This document shows positions 31,737 through 42,701 of a DNA stretch of 64,000 nt, piece after piece. Location of the stretch: NCBI GenBank assembly GCA_019925095.2, contig CM034392.1, forward strand, positions 3,107,501 through 3,171,500, read 5' to 3'. Below the pieces are notes generated by a model that was not told the origin of the DNA, made no database searches, and saw nothing but the letters and a program-made list of their open reading frames with translations. This DNA comes from Dendrolimus kikuchii (lineage: Eukaryota; Arthropoda; Insecta; Lepidoptera; Lasiocampidae). Positions within the stretch are counted from its first letter, which is position 1. Each line of letters begins with the position of its first letter. The translations under genes and the position numbers were made by a program.

Positions 31737-33963
31737 TATTTATAATTAGACGTCATATACGTAGTAAACATGTACTTCAATTTTATTTATTAATATAGAT
31801 AAATATTAATGTATGAATGAAATAAATAATAAGAGAGAATATCTGCTTATATTAATGGAATATAAGTAAAAAAAAAATGTATAAAATTTATCATTATTGA
31901 AACAGTATATGTGTGAAGCAGCTTAAAAAATGGTTTAGTATATCCTTGATGTGTGTCAAAGACGGCAACTATAAGTAGTTTGAGCAGTGTGATTGCTTTG
32001 TGATTGGATAATTTAATGTAAGTACTGGAGTTTCAAGTCACAATTTTACAACCTGACTGACATCTAGACAGCTAAGATATTAAAGCCCATATTATAGACC
32101 ATATTCATGAAGCAACAGTTCTAAACTTACATTAAGCGTCTTATTGTCCAGGAAAATTTAATACCAGTCTGGCTAGTGTTCTTAGTGGCTGAACCCTCCC
32201 CTCTCTTTCCTAATGTATACCATTCAAGGCAGGTCTCTATTTTTTCAGATCTTGCCTGATCTGATCTGTGATAGTAATGGGAGAGAGAGGCACCCGTCTC
32301 CGCAAGTGTATACCTCCGAAAGCCGGCACTTCGGATGCAAGAAATATTTCTATTCTGTAAATTTCCCTCGCCTGGGTCGCCTGTATGTTGGTCTAAAAGG
32401 ATGTTTTGAATAAATCTAACGTTAAAAACTAGAATACAGTTTGGGAGTTGGTAAAATTGGTTTTTTACTAGGCAACAGTAGGTAACAACTAATATTCTCC
32501 TTCCATGTTTCAAACTGTTTGCATATGAGTTTTGTTCTATAATACGGGCATTAAACTTGCCACTTTCGTTAATCATATTGAAGGTAAGGGCCAATTTAGG
32601 CGCAGCGCGCTCTCCGCACATGTTGCTTTCACAGAATTATGTAATTATTTATTTGTATGAAATTCTGTTAACGTTGCGAACAGCGCAAACGACAAATTGT
32701 AATAAAATGATACGGTGACTAATATACAAAATAGCTGGTGCCTGTCTGTTACTATCCAAGCGTTTGTCTTACTATGGTTTACTACTACCAGTGGTAATGT
32801 ACAAAATGGATAGTAAGCTACAGAAACCCACAAGTAGTGCGGAGAGCCAGCTACGTTTAAATACGCTTTCGGCTTAAATAGCTTCTTATGAACTTGTATA
32901 CAGTGGAAAGCAGAATGATTTTGATAAATATAGAGAAACTAATAAATAGGCATTTAGAGTTAAGTATTTTATTTATGTATCTTTCTCTTGATTTTTATTA
33001 ATGAATTCCTCTATTCATTTAGTCATGGGAAAAAATACTTATTAGGGAATAATGTAATACATGTAACTAGCCAGTAAATGTTACGTTTTTAGGTGAGAGT
33101 CACAATATTTTTTGTATCTTTTTATGATATCAAAAACACCACTAGATAGTCAACCAACATTTTATTTCTCTACTAGCATTTTTCTTTATAAAATCGTATG
33201 AGAATGCTAGTAGCATCTTCTATGAATGTAGGCTTTAGGTACAATTTCAGAGTAACGACTTTTACTGAGGATTTTGTCATTACTAATGTTATTCTTATAT
33301 GGTGTTATAGTGCATGAGCCGAGCGAGCGAAACGAGCGTGTCGCATTATTATAAATCCGGTTGATAATCATTGATAATAATTTTGAAAATAATCATAATA
33401 TAGGCTCTTGAAATTAAACTATTATTTACAATGCTTACAGTCCGCATTGTGTTTTATGTACTTGCACTAATTTTACTGCTGAAGTATTTAAGAAATGCCT
33501 CTCACTATTTCACAATATCCATTCGTTATCTAGACAAGATTTAGTAATGCATGTCGAGTGCAACAAATACATTATAATTGAGTTGTGTATCAAAAAATTT
33601 TAACGCTTCGTCACATTGTTGCACAAGCTTATTTACATATGCACAAATGTAAAGGCATTGGCAATTTTTGTAATACATACGCAAACAACAGATAACTGTA
33701 GAACCAACTTTGAGACATTTCTGGATGTATTTTAATGTATTTATTATTTTATATCCGTGAAGATCACGAACTATATGAATGGCCCAGACTTAGAAATCAT
33801 GTTTGGTGTGGAAGGCCAAACTGGCCAAAACCTTTCGAAAATTTAATTTTTCTGTTTTTTTTTTCTTACGAGTTTAATTTTTGAGTAAAATTTTAATCGT
33901 TTTAGATGGTTAATTTAAAACATTTTTTACTTTAGATGTACTTTAAGGTAACTAAAAAATTAT
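31737..33963. other. No gene recognised; possible MITE around 32.59-32.86 kb
   Basis: GCTCTCCGCAC (about 32610) and GTGCGGAGAGC (about 32838) are inverted, with CCAATTTAGGCGCAGCGCGC next to the left copy, so a small TIR element is possible. The 164-codon ORF at 32127-32621 (-) shows no domain. The rest is AT-rich. Confidence 0.35.
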
Positions 33964-34104
33964 AATAATAACAGCTCATAAATGTCCCACTGCTGGGCTG
34001 GGTATATTGTCCGTTCCTTATAAACGCTTGTCCAAAACGGATAGGCGGGTTTGTCACATCGGTTATATCGATGTATAGATTAAATCACGATGTTTCACTG
34101 TTAT

Positions 34105-34323
34105 TCAAATTCAAAAGTTTTTATTCAAAATAAGTTCCACTGGAGAACACTTTTTGAAGATCATACATATAATTTAAAATTTAATTTTACTTCCTATTCT
34201 ATGTACACCGCTTCGCAACGTGTTATTGCTGTTAAGCAGAATAAGCGGCAAGCAATTCCCCAGCAACACGTCTTTATATCTCAAGTTATTATATTATATT
34301 ATATATTATTAATTATCTCAAGT
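34105..34323 (-). repeat. Family H repeat with TTGCGAAGCGG module
   Basis: TTTTTATTCAAAATAAGTTC through ACACCGCTTCGCAACGTGTT. The complement of 34195-34270 contains GTTGCTGGGGAATTGCTTGC and ACACGTTGCGAAGCGGTG, resembling 3' sequences in the Penelope copy (23118-23180) and the GC-rich block (46071-46137). Related copy at 39419-39540. Confidence 0.55.
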
Positions 34324-34568
34324 AAACAACCCACAGCCAGGTGGTAGGGCATTTGCCCGACTGGATGGCTACCACCCCTGGTCTAGAGCATGCCGCCATA
34401 ACAACTTTGAGTTGTGCTCCGGCATTAGTGACCAGGTTCCAGACTCACTTAAGAGAGCAGCAGCGCATTTGTAGCAAGTTTAGTGTTGCAAATGTCCATA
34501 GGCGATGGTAACCGCTTTCCATTCAGTGGGCCGTCTGCCTGTCTGCTGAACTTCTGCAATAAAAAAAA
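34324..34568 (+). repeat. Family B retroposon copy, 5'-truncated
   Basis: It starts at ACAACCCACAGCCAGGTGG and ends GCAATAAAAAAAA. Nested in the SINE/H composite. Confidence 0.85.
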
Positions 34569-34755
34569 TCTTTTTTTTATAAGTTTTATAAAGAAGTCTG
34601 TTACAGAGTTACTTTTTGAAGAATTAATGTTAGTACGTAGTACCAATATGCATATTAGATCAGAAAACTACCTAGTGGTGTATGCATTCCGGCCCCGACT
34701 CGTACGCGCCGTTTGAGTTTAGGACATAGGTACGCAAACCACTAGCACTGCTTAC

Positions 34756-35135
34756 AAACTATTACTTGCTTAATTAATTTCAAAAATCGTGTGTGTATTG
34801 TACATAAACTAAACTGATATTCTACATAAGACCATTGGTAGAATACAATTTAGGCCACCGTAATTTTTTAACGAGGGGCAAACGAGGTGCTATGGGGGCG
34901 TGTGGGATACGCCACGTTGGGGTGGGGCACCAGGGGCGTAGCTACCGCCGTATCAGCCGTATCAATGATATGGGGCCCCGAAAGTGTTTAAGCAAAAATT
35001 CTTAAAACATTATCCACAATCTTCTAGAGATTAATAATATTTTTGAGAATAACTGCTGGGCCAACAGAAACGGCTATTACACTTGTTATTATTGTCCGCT
35101 ATAGACAGAAAATCTAGACAAACTGAAATTGTCTA
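34756..35135. other. No feature recognised
   Basis: AT-rich with a short GC-richer stretch (34870-34985). No gene. Confidence 0.35.
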
Positions 35136-35300
35136 CAGCTTTGAGTTGTGTTCCGGCATTAGTGACCAGGTTCCAGACTCACTTAAGAGAGCAGCAGCGC
35201 ATTTGTAGCACCTTTGTTTTGCAAATGTCCATAGGCGATGGTAACCGCTTTCCATCCAGTGGGCCGTCTGTCTGTCTGCTGAACTCCGCCAAAAAAATAG
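35136..35300 (+). repeat. Family B retroposon, 5'-truncated
   Basis: TTTGAGTTGTGTTCCGGCAT to GAACTCCGCCAAAAAAA; the 3' half only. Confidence 0.85.
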
Positions 35301-35670
35301 CCGGATGATTTGATAAATAAGTTTTCCGAAAAAAAGGCGAGAAAAGTGTATTTTGATTTGAATTGTTTGATTTGTTTGTCGAACTTAGCTCCTAGGAATA
35401 TTAAGTATGAGTAATAACTTCTATTCTATATTCGGGATTTTTTTGGTTCTTTTATTAAAAAAGAAGTTACCCTTTACCCTTCCTTTGGGCTCCCTAACAC
35501 ATTTTGAAAAAGGGCCTTCTAAGGCAAGCTACGCCACTAGGTGGCACTAGCACACACGAAGACACTGACCCTACCACCCGACTCAGATTCCCGTTAAAAC
35601 CCCTCAGTGTTCCATCCTTCGCCTACAGGGCTACGGGTACATAGCCTGGTCAGTCCGTAGGAAGCCGTTT
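35301..35670. other. No gene; possible old retroelement tail at 35550-35670
   Basis: CCGTTAAAACCCCTCAGTGT and GGGCTACGGGTACATAGCC resemble the GGGGTTTTA..GGG tails at 9010 and 13280 in inverse orientation. The rest is AT-rich. Confidence 0.35.
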
Positions 35671-35980
35671 TTTATCCGTGCAGGAACGGAGAAAGAATAC
35701 AATTTCCTGAAGCCGGGCGGCCTGTCGTAAGAGGCGACTTAACAATCCACAGCCAGGTGGTAGGGCATTTGCCCGACTGGACCCCTGATCTAAAGTATGT
35801 CCCCATTACAACCTTGAGTTGTGTTCTGGCATTAGTGACCAGGTTCCAGTCTCCCTTAAGAGAGCAGCAGCGCATTTGTAGCACCTTTGGTGTTGCAAAT
35901 GTCCATAGGCGATGGTAACCGCTTTCCATCAAGTGGGCCGTCTGCCTGTCTGCTGATCTCCTGCAATAAAAAAAAAATCG
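35671..35980 (+). repeat. Family B retroposon, near full length
   Basis: TTATCCGTGCAGGAACGGAG to CTCCTGCAATAAAAAAAA, with a ~20-bp deletion after CCCGACTGGA. Confidence 0.9.
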
Positions 35981-36280
35981 GTTCTCTTCATAATGTGCGC
36001 TGCACGTGTGATTTACCTACACGTCTCGATTTTATTTAAATACCTTGGTTTGATATTTCACAGTTGTGCGCATTAAAATTGCCCGTTTCATCCGTTCATC
36101 TGAATTTATTTGAATATTTGTATATAAAGTACAGAATTGAACATCTTAGTTGACTCTCAAATGAATTGAGATATTGTTTTATCATGTAAGAAAACATCCG
36201 TCTAGATTTTGTAAAGGCGTAACAATTTATGACGTCATAATACCTTTAACGAGTCAAACAGCATATTAAGTATTATTGTT

Positions 36281-36447
36281 AGATAGATAACACTTTATTG
36301 CTCACCAAATATACAATATCAAAAATACACAATTACAATATTGTCATGGTAGAAACAATAGGCGGCCTTGTCGCTTAAAGCAATCTCTTCCAGGCAACCT
36401 AACTTAAGGAATAATTTAACCTAATCTGGCGATGTAGGTGGTGCAGT
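36281..36447 (-). repeat. Family G LINE 3' end
   Basis: TAGATAGATAACACTTTATT through GGCGGCCTTGTCGCTTAAAG and GGCAACCTAACTTAAGG. Uninterrupted; a reference for the split copy at 1836. Confidence 0.8.
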
Positions 36448-37630
36448 TCAAACAAACTTTAACAATTACTTCTATCACGATATTTTAAAATTATGATAAT
36501 AGCAAGGTATTTTTAAGTATTTTAACAACCGCTTTTAGAATTTATTGTAGAATATGACACTTACCCAAATTGGACGTTTGACAATATTAGAAGAAAATTC
36601 TTATTTCCCAATAAAAATTACCGTTCTGGATCTTCCCATGTAGATGTAAACAAAAGACTGCGCGTTCAATTGTGCGAATGTAGTCATTTTGAATAGAGCG
36701 TCAGATGCGACAAACGTCGATCTCGTCGTCTTCGTGTACGCACAGAAAATTGTGGAAACTATACTGTCTATAATAATATTATAAATGTTTATATATCTAC
36801 GTTTAGATTTCCGTGTGAAAGTTGCAGATTTTTAATTTGAGCGCCCTCGCCTCACGCACTACAGTTATGTCCCTTAAGTATTGTCGTGGAAGGAAAATAC
36901 TATGGCAATTGCTTGGTAGAAAAGGTAACTAGTTTTATCAATGAAAACATTTTTAATATCGACGGGTAAAAGGCTATTTGTTTTAAACGACATTTTTAAA
37001 AATTTTCGGGAGAATAGTTTGAAGTTTCAAACGACCCAGAAAAACACATTACTAACGAACTATGTACCGTACTTAAAAAAAGAACATCTATAGATTGAAA
37101 CTAGACATCAGATTCTTTATATTTCTTTAAGTTGAGACATTAGGATAAAACAAACCCATAGTGTTAATAAGTCTCACACAAAATGTCGCCTTTCAACCCT
37201 CGATATAAATTTCTAACTTTTCAGATTTATCTGGTTATATTTATATTTATTTGTACATAAATTAATAGTATCACTATGTAAATAAAAATACATGTTACAA
37301 ATACTTACCAATAATGATTATTCTGCTCGCCACTGTCCGCTGTACAGTTATGTAAAATACATAAAGTTATTGTACGGCCGCATACGTCGCAAAGAGCCGA
37401 TGATAATTTCGCCTGTGTCGAAATGTAGTGCAGTTAGACCATAACAAGCATAATTACCATTTAATTGTTAGTAAAACACGACTGTTGTTAATAGTTTAAA
37501 TATCCCTTAATGTTTTTTTGGGTCTGTACCTGCAAAACTCCGAACGAACGGTTTACCATTTTATGCCGCTACTAAATAAATAGTGAATTTCATGTAGCTG
37601 TACTATATAAAAGTCTATGTAATGATTGAT
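36448..37630. other. No gene assigned; CpG-richer segment at 36.65-36.95 kb
   Basis: 36645-36760 is less AT-rich (AATAGAGCGTCAGATGCGAC). At 36867 ATGTCCCTTAAGTATTGTCG opens a ~22-codon frame that meets AAAAGGTAACT at 36925, which could be a first coding exon and a donor site. No homology recognised and no partner exon found. The rest is AT-rich. Confidence 0.25.
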
Positions 37631-37826
37631 GTCTCTGGTGGTTCGGGCATGCGGAAAGAATGACCTAGCAGAAGGTGATGTCAGGAGCCCTAAGAACAGA
37701 CGAGCGTGCATGACAAGAGTTATGAATGTCAAAGAAGCAAGTGAGGTGTGTAAGAATAAGCCTGAATGGCGCTCTGTTGTTCGTGCCTACCCTGCAAAGG
37801 AACTGGCGTGAAGTTATGTATGTATG
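37631..37826 (+). mobile_element. Family A RTE-like LINE with internal deletion
   Basis: GGTGGTTCGGGCATGCGGAA AGAATG is joined directly to ACCTAGCAGAAGGTGATG, so ~100 bp between these points are missing. The end is the usual ARELA-like codons, TGA and (TATG)n. Confidence 0.85.
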
Positions 37827-38102
37827 ATACACCTATGGAAGGTTGCTGCCGACACTTCGGCGACTGAATGATCGCGGTCTTAGGCTAGCAACACCTTTCG
37901 CAAGTGTGTAGTCACATTAATTCGTTTTCGAAAATTTCTAAGACTCAAAAAATAAGAATATTGCTTTGATGGATCAGTTCATGATGCAGTAAGATAAGTC
38001 AACAGTTTGGATACAAATATGTTGTCATGTAACACCTGCTTCACGAGATTTCATAATTCTGATATGCCGTTATTTGTATACTATCACGGAACAAGAATAC
38101 TA
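37827..38102. other. No feature recognised
   Basis: No gene or repeat identified. Confidence 0.3.
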
Positions 38103-38104
38103 TA

Positions 38105-38257
38105 GGCTACCCGCATACACACAATATTATTGCCAGTTGCTAGATTGCAATAATATTGAACAATTTAATCATACTGCACACTAATCAATACAATGCAGCC
38201 CGTAAAGAACATTAACAATAAATTATTGTCAATAATACTGTGTGCGTGCGGGTAGCC
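38105..38257. mobile_element. MITE with ~30-bp TIRs and TA target duplication
   Basis: The left end GGCTACCCGCATACACACAA, then TATTATTG, and the right end, whose complement reads GGCTACCCGCACGCACACAG, then TATTATTG, agree at most positions. TA lies on both sides (38103-38104, 38258-38259). 153 bp, non-coding. A Tc1/mariner-type target site is inferred from TA. Confidence 0.82.
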
Positions 38258-38443
38258 TAGGATTAACAATCGCTCAGTAAAAAATATAACTTTTATGATA
38301 TTGAAAAAGAGCTAAGATTTTTAATTTATAATTAATTTAAGACTAAAAAACATGTTTTAAATAATAACGCGTTGATTGATCGAAAGTTGTAATTGAGATT
38401 TTCTATAAGAACAAGACTAAAATGAGTCACTGTTTTTTATAAC

Positions 38444-38718
38444 TGGAGTATAGCAGACGGTCCACCTGATGGAAAGCGATTACCATCACCTTTGGACGTT
38501 TGCAGCAAGAGAGCTGTTACCAACGCGCTGCCAGCCTCAAAGAAACTGCAACCTGGCCGCTAATATCGGACCACAACTCAAGGTTGTAATGGCGGTGTAC
38601 CAGAGTCTAGACCTCTGGTGGTTGCTATCCAGGCGTGCAAAAGCCCTACCACCACCTAGCTGTGAGTTGTTCTCGCCTGCATGAATTTATATTCTTTCTA
38701 CGTGCTTGCACGGATACG
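38444..38718 (-). repeat. Degraded family B copy
   Basis: AGCAGACGGTCCACCTGATG...TTACCATCACCTTTGGACG...TTCTTTCTACGTGCTTGCAC. Diverged and older. Confidence 0.75.
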
Positions 38719-39418
38719 AGTTGTGTATTTTTCTAAGCGAATGTAAGTCCTTAATATTTCTCTTCCATGATACTATTATAGAAGTTATTTTAAACCTTAT
38801 TGGAAATAGTAGCACTATATTAATTCCACTCGATATTTGAGCCACTTAACATCTTAATGTCCATTTTTCTTTAGTGGATAAGCCGTTCCTTCGAAGAGGT
38901 TCCCTGATTGTCATTCGTGTAGTTAATTAAAATACGACTCACCTTACACCGGGCCAACAATAAACCGAGACACGGTCAGCTCATACCGCGAACATTTTCT
39001 ATGGAACCGTTCACACTTATCACAGACCGTATAGCGGATGTTCAGGGACGAACAATACTCAGTATCGCCCCGGTGTAATGTACCTAAGTCAGTCATAGTG
39101 CTACACCATGTTGATAATGCTTATTTGGATATTGGTCCTTCGAGCCAGATGCATAATAATTGCAACATTGGAATACTAATGTTACGCAATTATTATGCAT
39201 AGTATTATTCTGTGAATTATATTCGCCCAGTAACAAATTAAACTTTGAAAAGGGTTTGTAAATAAGTCTTCATTTGCGCTTTGATACAGCAATATATCAC
39301 TACTTTCAAGCAACATTTTTTTAAATCAACACAGTCAAATTTTTAAAGTCCTAATATGTACTTAACTTTATTTTCATTATCATGCTTTGACTGGTTTATG
39401 AAATATGTTTTTTACATT
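38719..39418. other. No feature recognised
   Basis: AT-rich; no gene seen. Confidence 0.35.
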
Positions 39419-39540
39419 GAAATTCAAAATAAGGACATTTACTACGCGAGAATATTTTTGAAGGTCATACATGCAAGTTAAAATTAAATCTACTACCGAT
39501 GTATATTGCTTTGTAACGTATTATTGCTGTTTAAGGTTAA
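39419..39540 (-). repeat. Family H repeat, diverged
   Basis: AATTCAAAATAAGGACATTT, TTTTTGAAGGTCATACATG and ATTGCTTTGTAACGTATTAT match 34105-34230 in order. Confidence 0.55.
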
Positions 39541-39908
39541 TTAAAATAAATAATAATTAATTGTTAGTTGAAAGTCTATTAGTGTTTTTTCTATATCAAA
39601 CGCAAAAGCAGAAATTGTTTCCCTCTAAAAGAAAATTTACAGGCTTTTGTGAATTATATTATTTGTTAGACGATTATCATAATTTTTCTTCAATGGTGTT
39701 ACCATATAGCATAATCCTTTCTTGTGAATAATCTATACAAACTGATGTTACTTCATTTTGTAGTTTTAATTGTCATTTGGTGAGTTTTGCATATCGCCGC
39801 GTGCGCTTGATGCGTACACACTGTTTTAATTATTTATAATATTTCTTGTAATCTAAGGTAAAGCTGGCAAAAAATTTATGATGATTCTAGTTGAAGTAAA
39901 TTTTTGTA
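39541..39908. other. No feature recognised
   Basis: AT-rich flank upstream of the ORF at 39909. Confidence 0.3.
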
Positions 39909-40220
39909 ATGTATTCAATGTTTTATTCTTATCAATTAACAAATAATTTTCATTTTTTGGATACGATGCATTTGTTAACATTTACATATGGTGAATGTGT
40001 GGAATCACGAGGAAGGACCGCGCCAGGAAGTCCCGCATTCGCGAGTCTTCATATCCGTGACATAGACATATTGCAAGAGTCGCTTACGCTGGTACAGCCA
40101 CGTTCTACAGAAACCGGCCAAAATTATATGGGGAACACATCTGCCCTACTAATTGCATTTGCAATTATCCACATTTTTGGGTTTTTCATTTTTTGCAGAA
40201 ATGGTATCCTAAGGCGCTAA
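39909..40220 (+). CDS. Unrecognised ORF with C-terminal membrane segment
   Basis: 103 codons; I do not recognise the protein. The N-terminal ~25 residues are aromatic and could be chance. Residues 33-75 (ESRGRTAPGSPAFASLHIRD then QESLTLVQPRSTETGQ) have balanced, protein-like composition in DNA clearly less AT-rich than its flanks. Residues ~77-98 (NTSALLIAFAIIHIFGFFIF) form one strong hydrophobic helix, followed by CRNGILRR, so the product would be tail-anchored with a basic end. A second ATG lies at residue 20. It may be a small intact gene, a terminal exon of a larger gene, or a repeat fragment; no splice partner or poly(A) signal was established. Confidence 0.3.
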   Translation: MYSMFYSYQLTNNFHFLDTMHLLTFTYGECVESRGRTAPGSPAFASLHIRDIDILQESLTLVQPRSTETGQNYMGNTSALLIAFAIIHIFGFFIFCRNGILRR

Positions 40221-40727
40221 TTTATATATAAATCTTGTTTTTTTTTTTATTGTTTTTAAGATGCACTAAAAAGTTACATAACATTGACATTTTGTTTAAA
40301 TATCTAAAGATGTTTACCGCGTTTTTCTGGAAACCGCCATTTGCAAGTACAGCGTTTGCTATAAGGAGGGCAGAAATGTCCTAGCCATGCTGCCTCCGCC
40401 AGATTCCTAGCTTGACATCGTAAAGGATGATATGCTTTTTTTTTTGAAGTTTATGGCTCGGCAACTAGGATTTTAGACCAGGATGATATGCGTACCAAAG
40501 GTTTCGCAATTAGGGATACCGAAGACCGCGTGAAGTGAAGAAAAAAGTAGGAAAGCGGACCCCGGGCTTCGACGCTGAAGGTCGAGGAGGAGAATGATGT
40601 ATAACGTTTACAAAGTGCTTGTTAACCCTTATAGTCTCAAGCTGTCAAGAACATCTATCGATGTCTATAGGATAGTTCTCTTGACTGTCAAGCATAAACT
40701 GGACAGTACTGTTTGATTTTGCTTTTG
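40221..40727. other. No gene; fragments of family E and of a LINE tail
   Basis: 40438-40475 (TTTATGGCTCGGCAACTAGG) is a short family E end. 40500-40600 (GGGATACCGAAGACCGCGTG...GCGGACCCCGGGCTTCGACG) has the feel of an endonuclease/RT C-terminus but no open frame. Confidence 0.35.
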
Positions 40728-40741
40728 AAATACAAAGGTGG

Positions 40742-41010
40742 GGAGTTTTTGGCGGGAACTGAAAGGAGATGTTATGCTGTGCAGTTTTATTATCTAAAAA
40801 TGTATAAAATTACTCTAAAATGAACAATAGTTGTAGGATATTGATAGTTTTTGAGTAGTAATTATGTGTTTTTGTGAGAAATGTGAACTGTATAGTCAAA
40901 TGTGACCTTCCGAGTTTTCACAAGAACTCCGTTATACGGCGTCGATTGTAGCCTACAATACAATTGCGCCTGGCTTAAAGGCCAAGTTGCCTAGCCATTA
41001 ACACAAAAAA
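40742..41010 (+). mobile_element. Family E retroposon with 13-bp TSD
   Basis: GGAGTTTTTGGCGGGAACTG to TTGCCTAGCCATTAACACAA and an A tail. AATACAAAGGTGG flanks both ends (40729-40741 and 41011-41023). Confidence 0.88.
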
Positions 41011-41023
41011 AATACAAAGGTGG

Positions 41024-41704
41024 TATAAGTATTTAATAAGTAATTATTTTATTTTCATTTTGTTATATACAAAGAACTATAAATATCGAGTATCTGATTT
41101 TTTTATGTCACATCACTAGGAGACTCCCACGTCGAACTCTCACGAACTGACTTAAAGGCCTAGCTTCAATGCAATAAAAAAAAAACTCGCCTCCTATAAT
41201 ATATTGCGGATAGTGAAATAGGTAATAATAAAATATTTTTTAAATAAAGAACGTTTATATTAACTCCATTAAATTATGATATTCGAAACATTAACTATAT
41301 CAACAAAATAATATACAAGCACAAAAAAAATCATTTGGCAACACTAATAAATTAAATTTCGGTAACTGCTCCTGATGTATTTACTGAGTGTTCTCGGTTC
41401 GGCTAATTCTGTATTGGTATTAAAAAAAAAAGTTCTTAGAACAAATTGTTCTTAGTTATAAATTATTTTAAAAAATCAATTAGAATCTAGTTATCACGTC
41501 TAATTCCTGAGCCATGCCGAATGGAAATGCGATAGAGCGTCAATAAAGCTGAATTTAAGTCTCAATGCTGGTATAAAACTTTTTCCTTCCTTATACCAAC
41601 GCTTTGCCGCATATATTTCAGCGGTTTATCCAAATGCCACGTTTACGACCATCTTGTCACTATTCCGTGAGGTGTGATATTAAAGACATCTCAAAAATTA
41701 TTCA
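41024..41704. other. Downstream flank of Rabex-5
   Basis: AT-rich; a family E end fragment at 41148-41182. On the minus strand AATAAA occurs at 41048-41053, a distant poly(A) candidate for Rabex-5. Confidence 0.4.
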
Positions 41705-41710
41705 TTTAAT
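41705..41710 (-). terminator. Candidate poly(A) signal of Rabex-5 (ATTAAA)
   Basis: The minus strand reads ATTAAA about 56 bp after the stop codon. It is the closest accepted variant; the canonical AATAAA is ~710 bp away. Confidence 0.35.
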
Positions 41711-41765
41711 TACATAGTATATCAACAAGATATTCCACAGTTTTCCCTATATTTAGATAAACAAC

Positions 41766-42701
41766 TTAAGTTGGTTTCTCGCTGGTCTGTGGTAGCAATG
41801 GAGACGGTAATAAACATGCAGCAGTAGGCGAATCATTATCATCCAAAATAGACTTGCTACCTTTAAATCCTGCATTCTCTTGCAAATTTGGACCAAACGG
41901 GTCATTCCTATGCACAACTTCAAACGGATCTGATGATTCATTCCTCCTTGAATCAACGAGACTGAATTCATCAAAATTTTCCAATGGAACGAAGCCATCT
42001 CTAGATGTTTGTGGTGCAAACGGATCAAATATATCCTTCTTCAATCCTTCAGGACTGAATGGATCTCTTTCTAACTTCGGTGCGTCTTCAGCTATACTAT
42101 TATCACCACTAAAATCTGATAGATCTATATCATAGTTAATATTACTCAAGCCGGGAGCAAGATCTGATCCAAACTCATCAGGAGTTATCAATTCATCTAT
42201 GGATCTTGAATCGAAAGGTGTAAATCCTAGTGGTGATGGAGTTAGTAGTTCTAATGAGTTTGTTTGTTTCATATACCAGTTCTGTGGCGATTTACATGGT
42301 GATTCCTTCTCTATAACTTCAAATCCTAGAATATTTAGTTTTGGCTCTTCAACTTCGATGGTTGGTTCCATTTGTTTTACAGGTTGTAATGCTTCTGGTA
42401 TAGGTTCTCTTGTGCTTAAGTTTGGTTCTGTAGTGATGAGTACAGGTTCTCTGGTAATAAACTCCGGTTCTGTAGCGATATGTTCTGGTTCTCTGGCGAT
42501 AAATTCCGCATCTGATGAGACTATTTCCGGTTCTTTAGTGAGAAGCTCTGGATTTGGTTTTCTAGCGTCTAATGTAGGTTCTAAATCTATTAGAGGTGCA
42601 GCAAAATCTCTGAGTTTCCCTAATCTTGGTAATTCACGCCGCGGCTTTATTTCTAATGGCGTTTTCTGAAGTACATCTTGAACTTTCTTTGCAATTTGTT
42701 C
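41766..42701 (-). CDS. Rabex-5: Rabex-5 last exon with DPF-rich extension
   Basis: Acceptor TTTCAACTTCAG, stop TAA at 41766-41768. It opens with [20 protein letters not shown], matching the REVQDIVEKYPLEIKP end of human Rabex-5, then continues ~290 residues. Visible residues ~453-490 are heptads of the type EPxFITR. DPF triplets fall at about 603, 616, 648 and 657; DPF is a known ligand of the AP-2 alpha-appendage. The acidic, Pro/Ser-rich tail is probably disordered. Confidence 0.9.
   Translation of the reverse strand, partial: EQIAKKVQDVLQKTPLEIKPRRELPRLGKLRDFAAPLIDLEPTLDARKPNPELLTKEPEIVSSDAEFIAREPEHIATEPEFITREPVLITTEPNLSTREPIPEALQPVKQMEPTIEVEEPKLNILGFEVIEKESPCKSPQNWYMKQTNSLELLTPSPLGFTPFDSRSIDELITPDEFGSDLAPGLSNINYDIDLSDFSGDNSIAEDAPKLERDPFSPEGLKKDIFDPFAPQTSRDGFVPLENFDEFSLVDSRRNESSDPFEVVHRNDPFGPNLQENAGFKGSKSILDDNDSPTAACLLPSPLLPQTSEKPT

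Larger units (their letters stand above)
33964..34755 (-). mobile_element. Family C SINE split by nested insertions
   Basis: The tail half lies at 33964-34104 (CAGCTCATAAATGTCCCACT...ATCACGATGTTTCAC) and the head half at 34631-34755 (ATGCATATTAGATCAGAAAA...CATTCCGGCC). Between them lie a family H piece (34105-34323) and a family B copy (34324-34568). The order and orientation match the intact SINE at 28453. Confidence 0.7.

Noticed and set aside
32127..32621. 164-codon minus ORF
   Set aside because: No recognisable domain or codon pattern, and no splice or poly(A) context; likely chance.
42199..42669. 156-codon plus ORF rich in Ser/Gly
   Set aside because: Antisense shadow of the last Rabex-5 exon, whose frame matches known protein sequence and splice phase.
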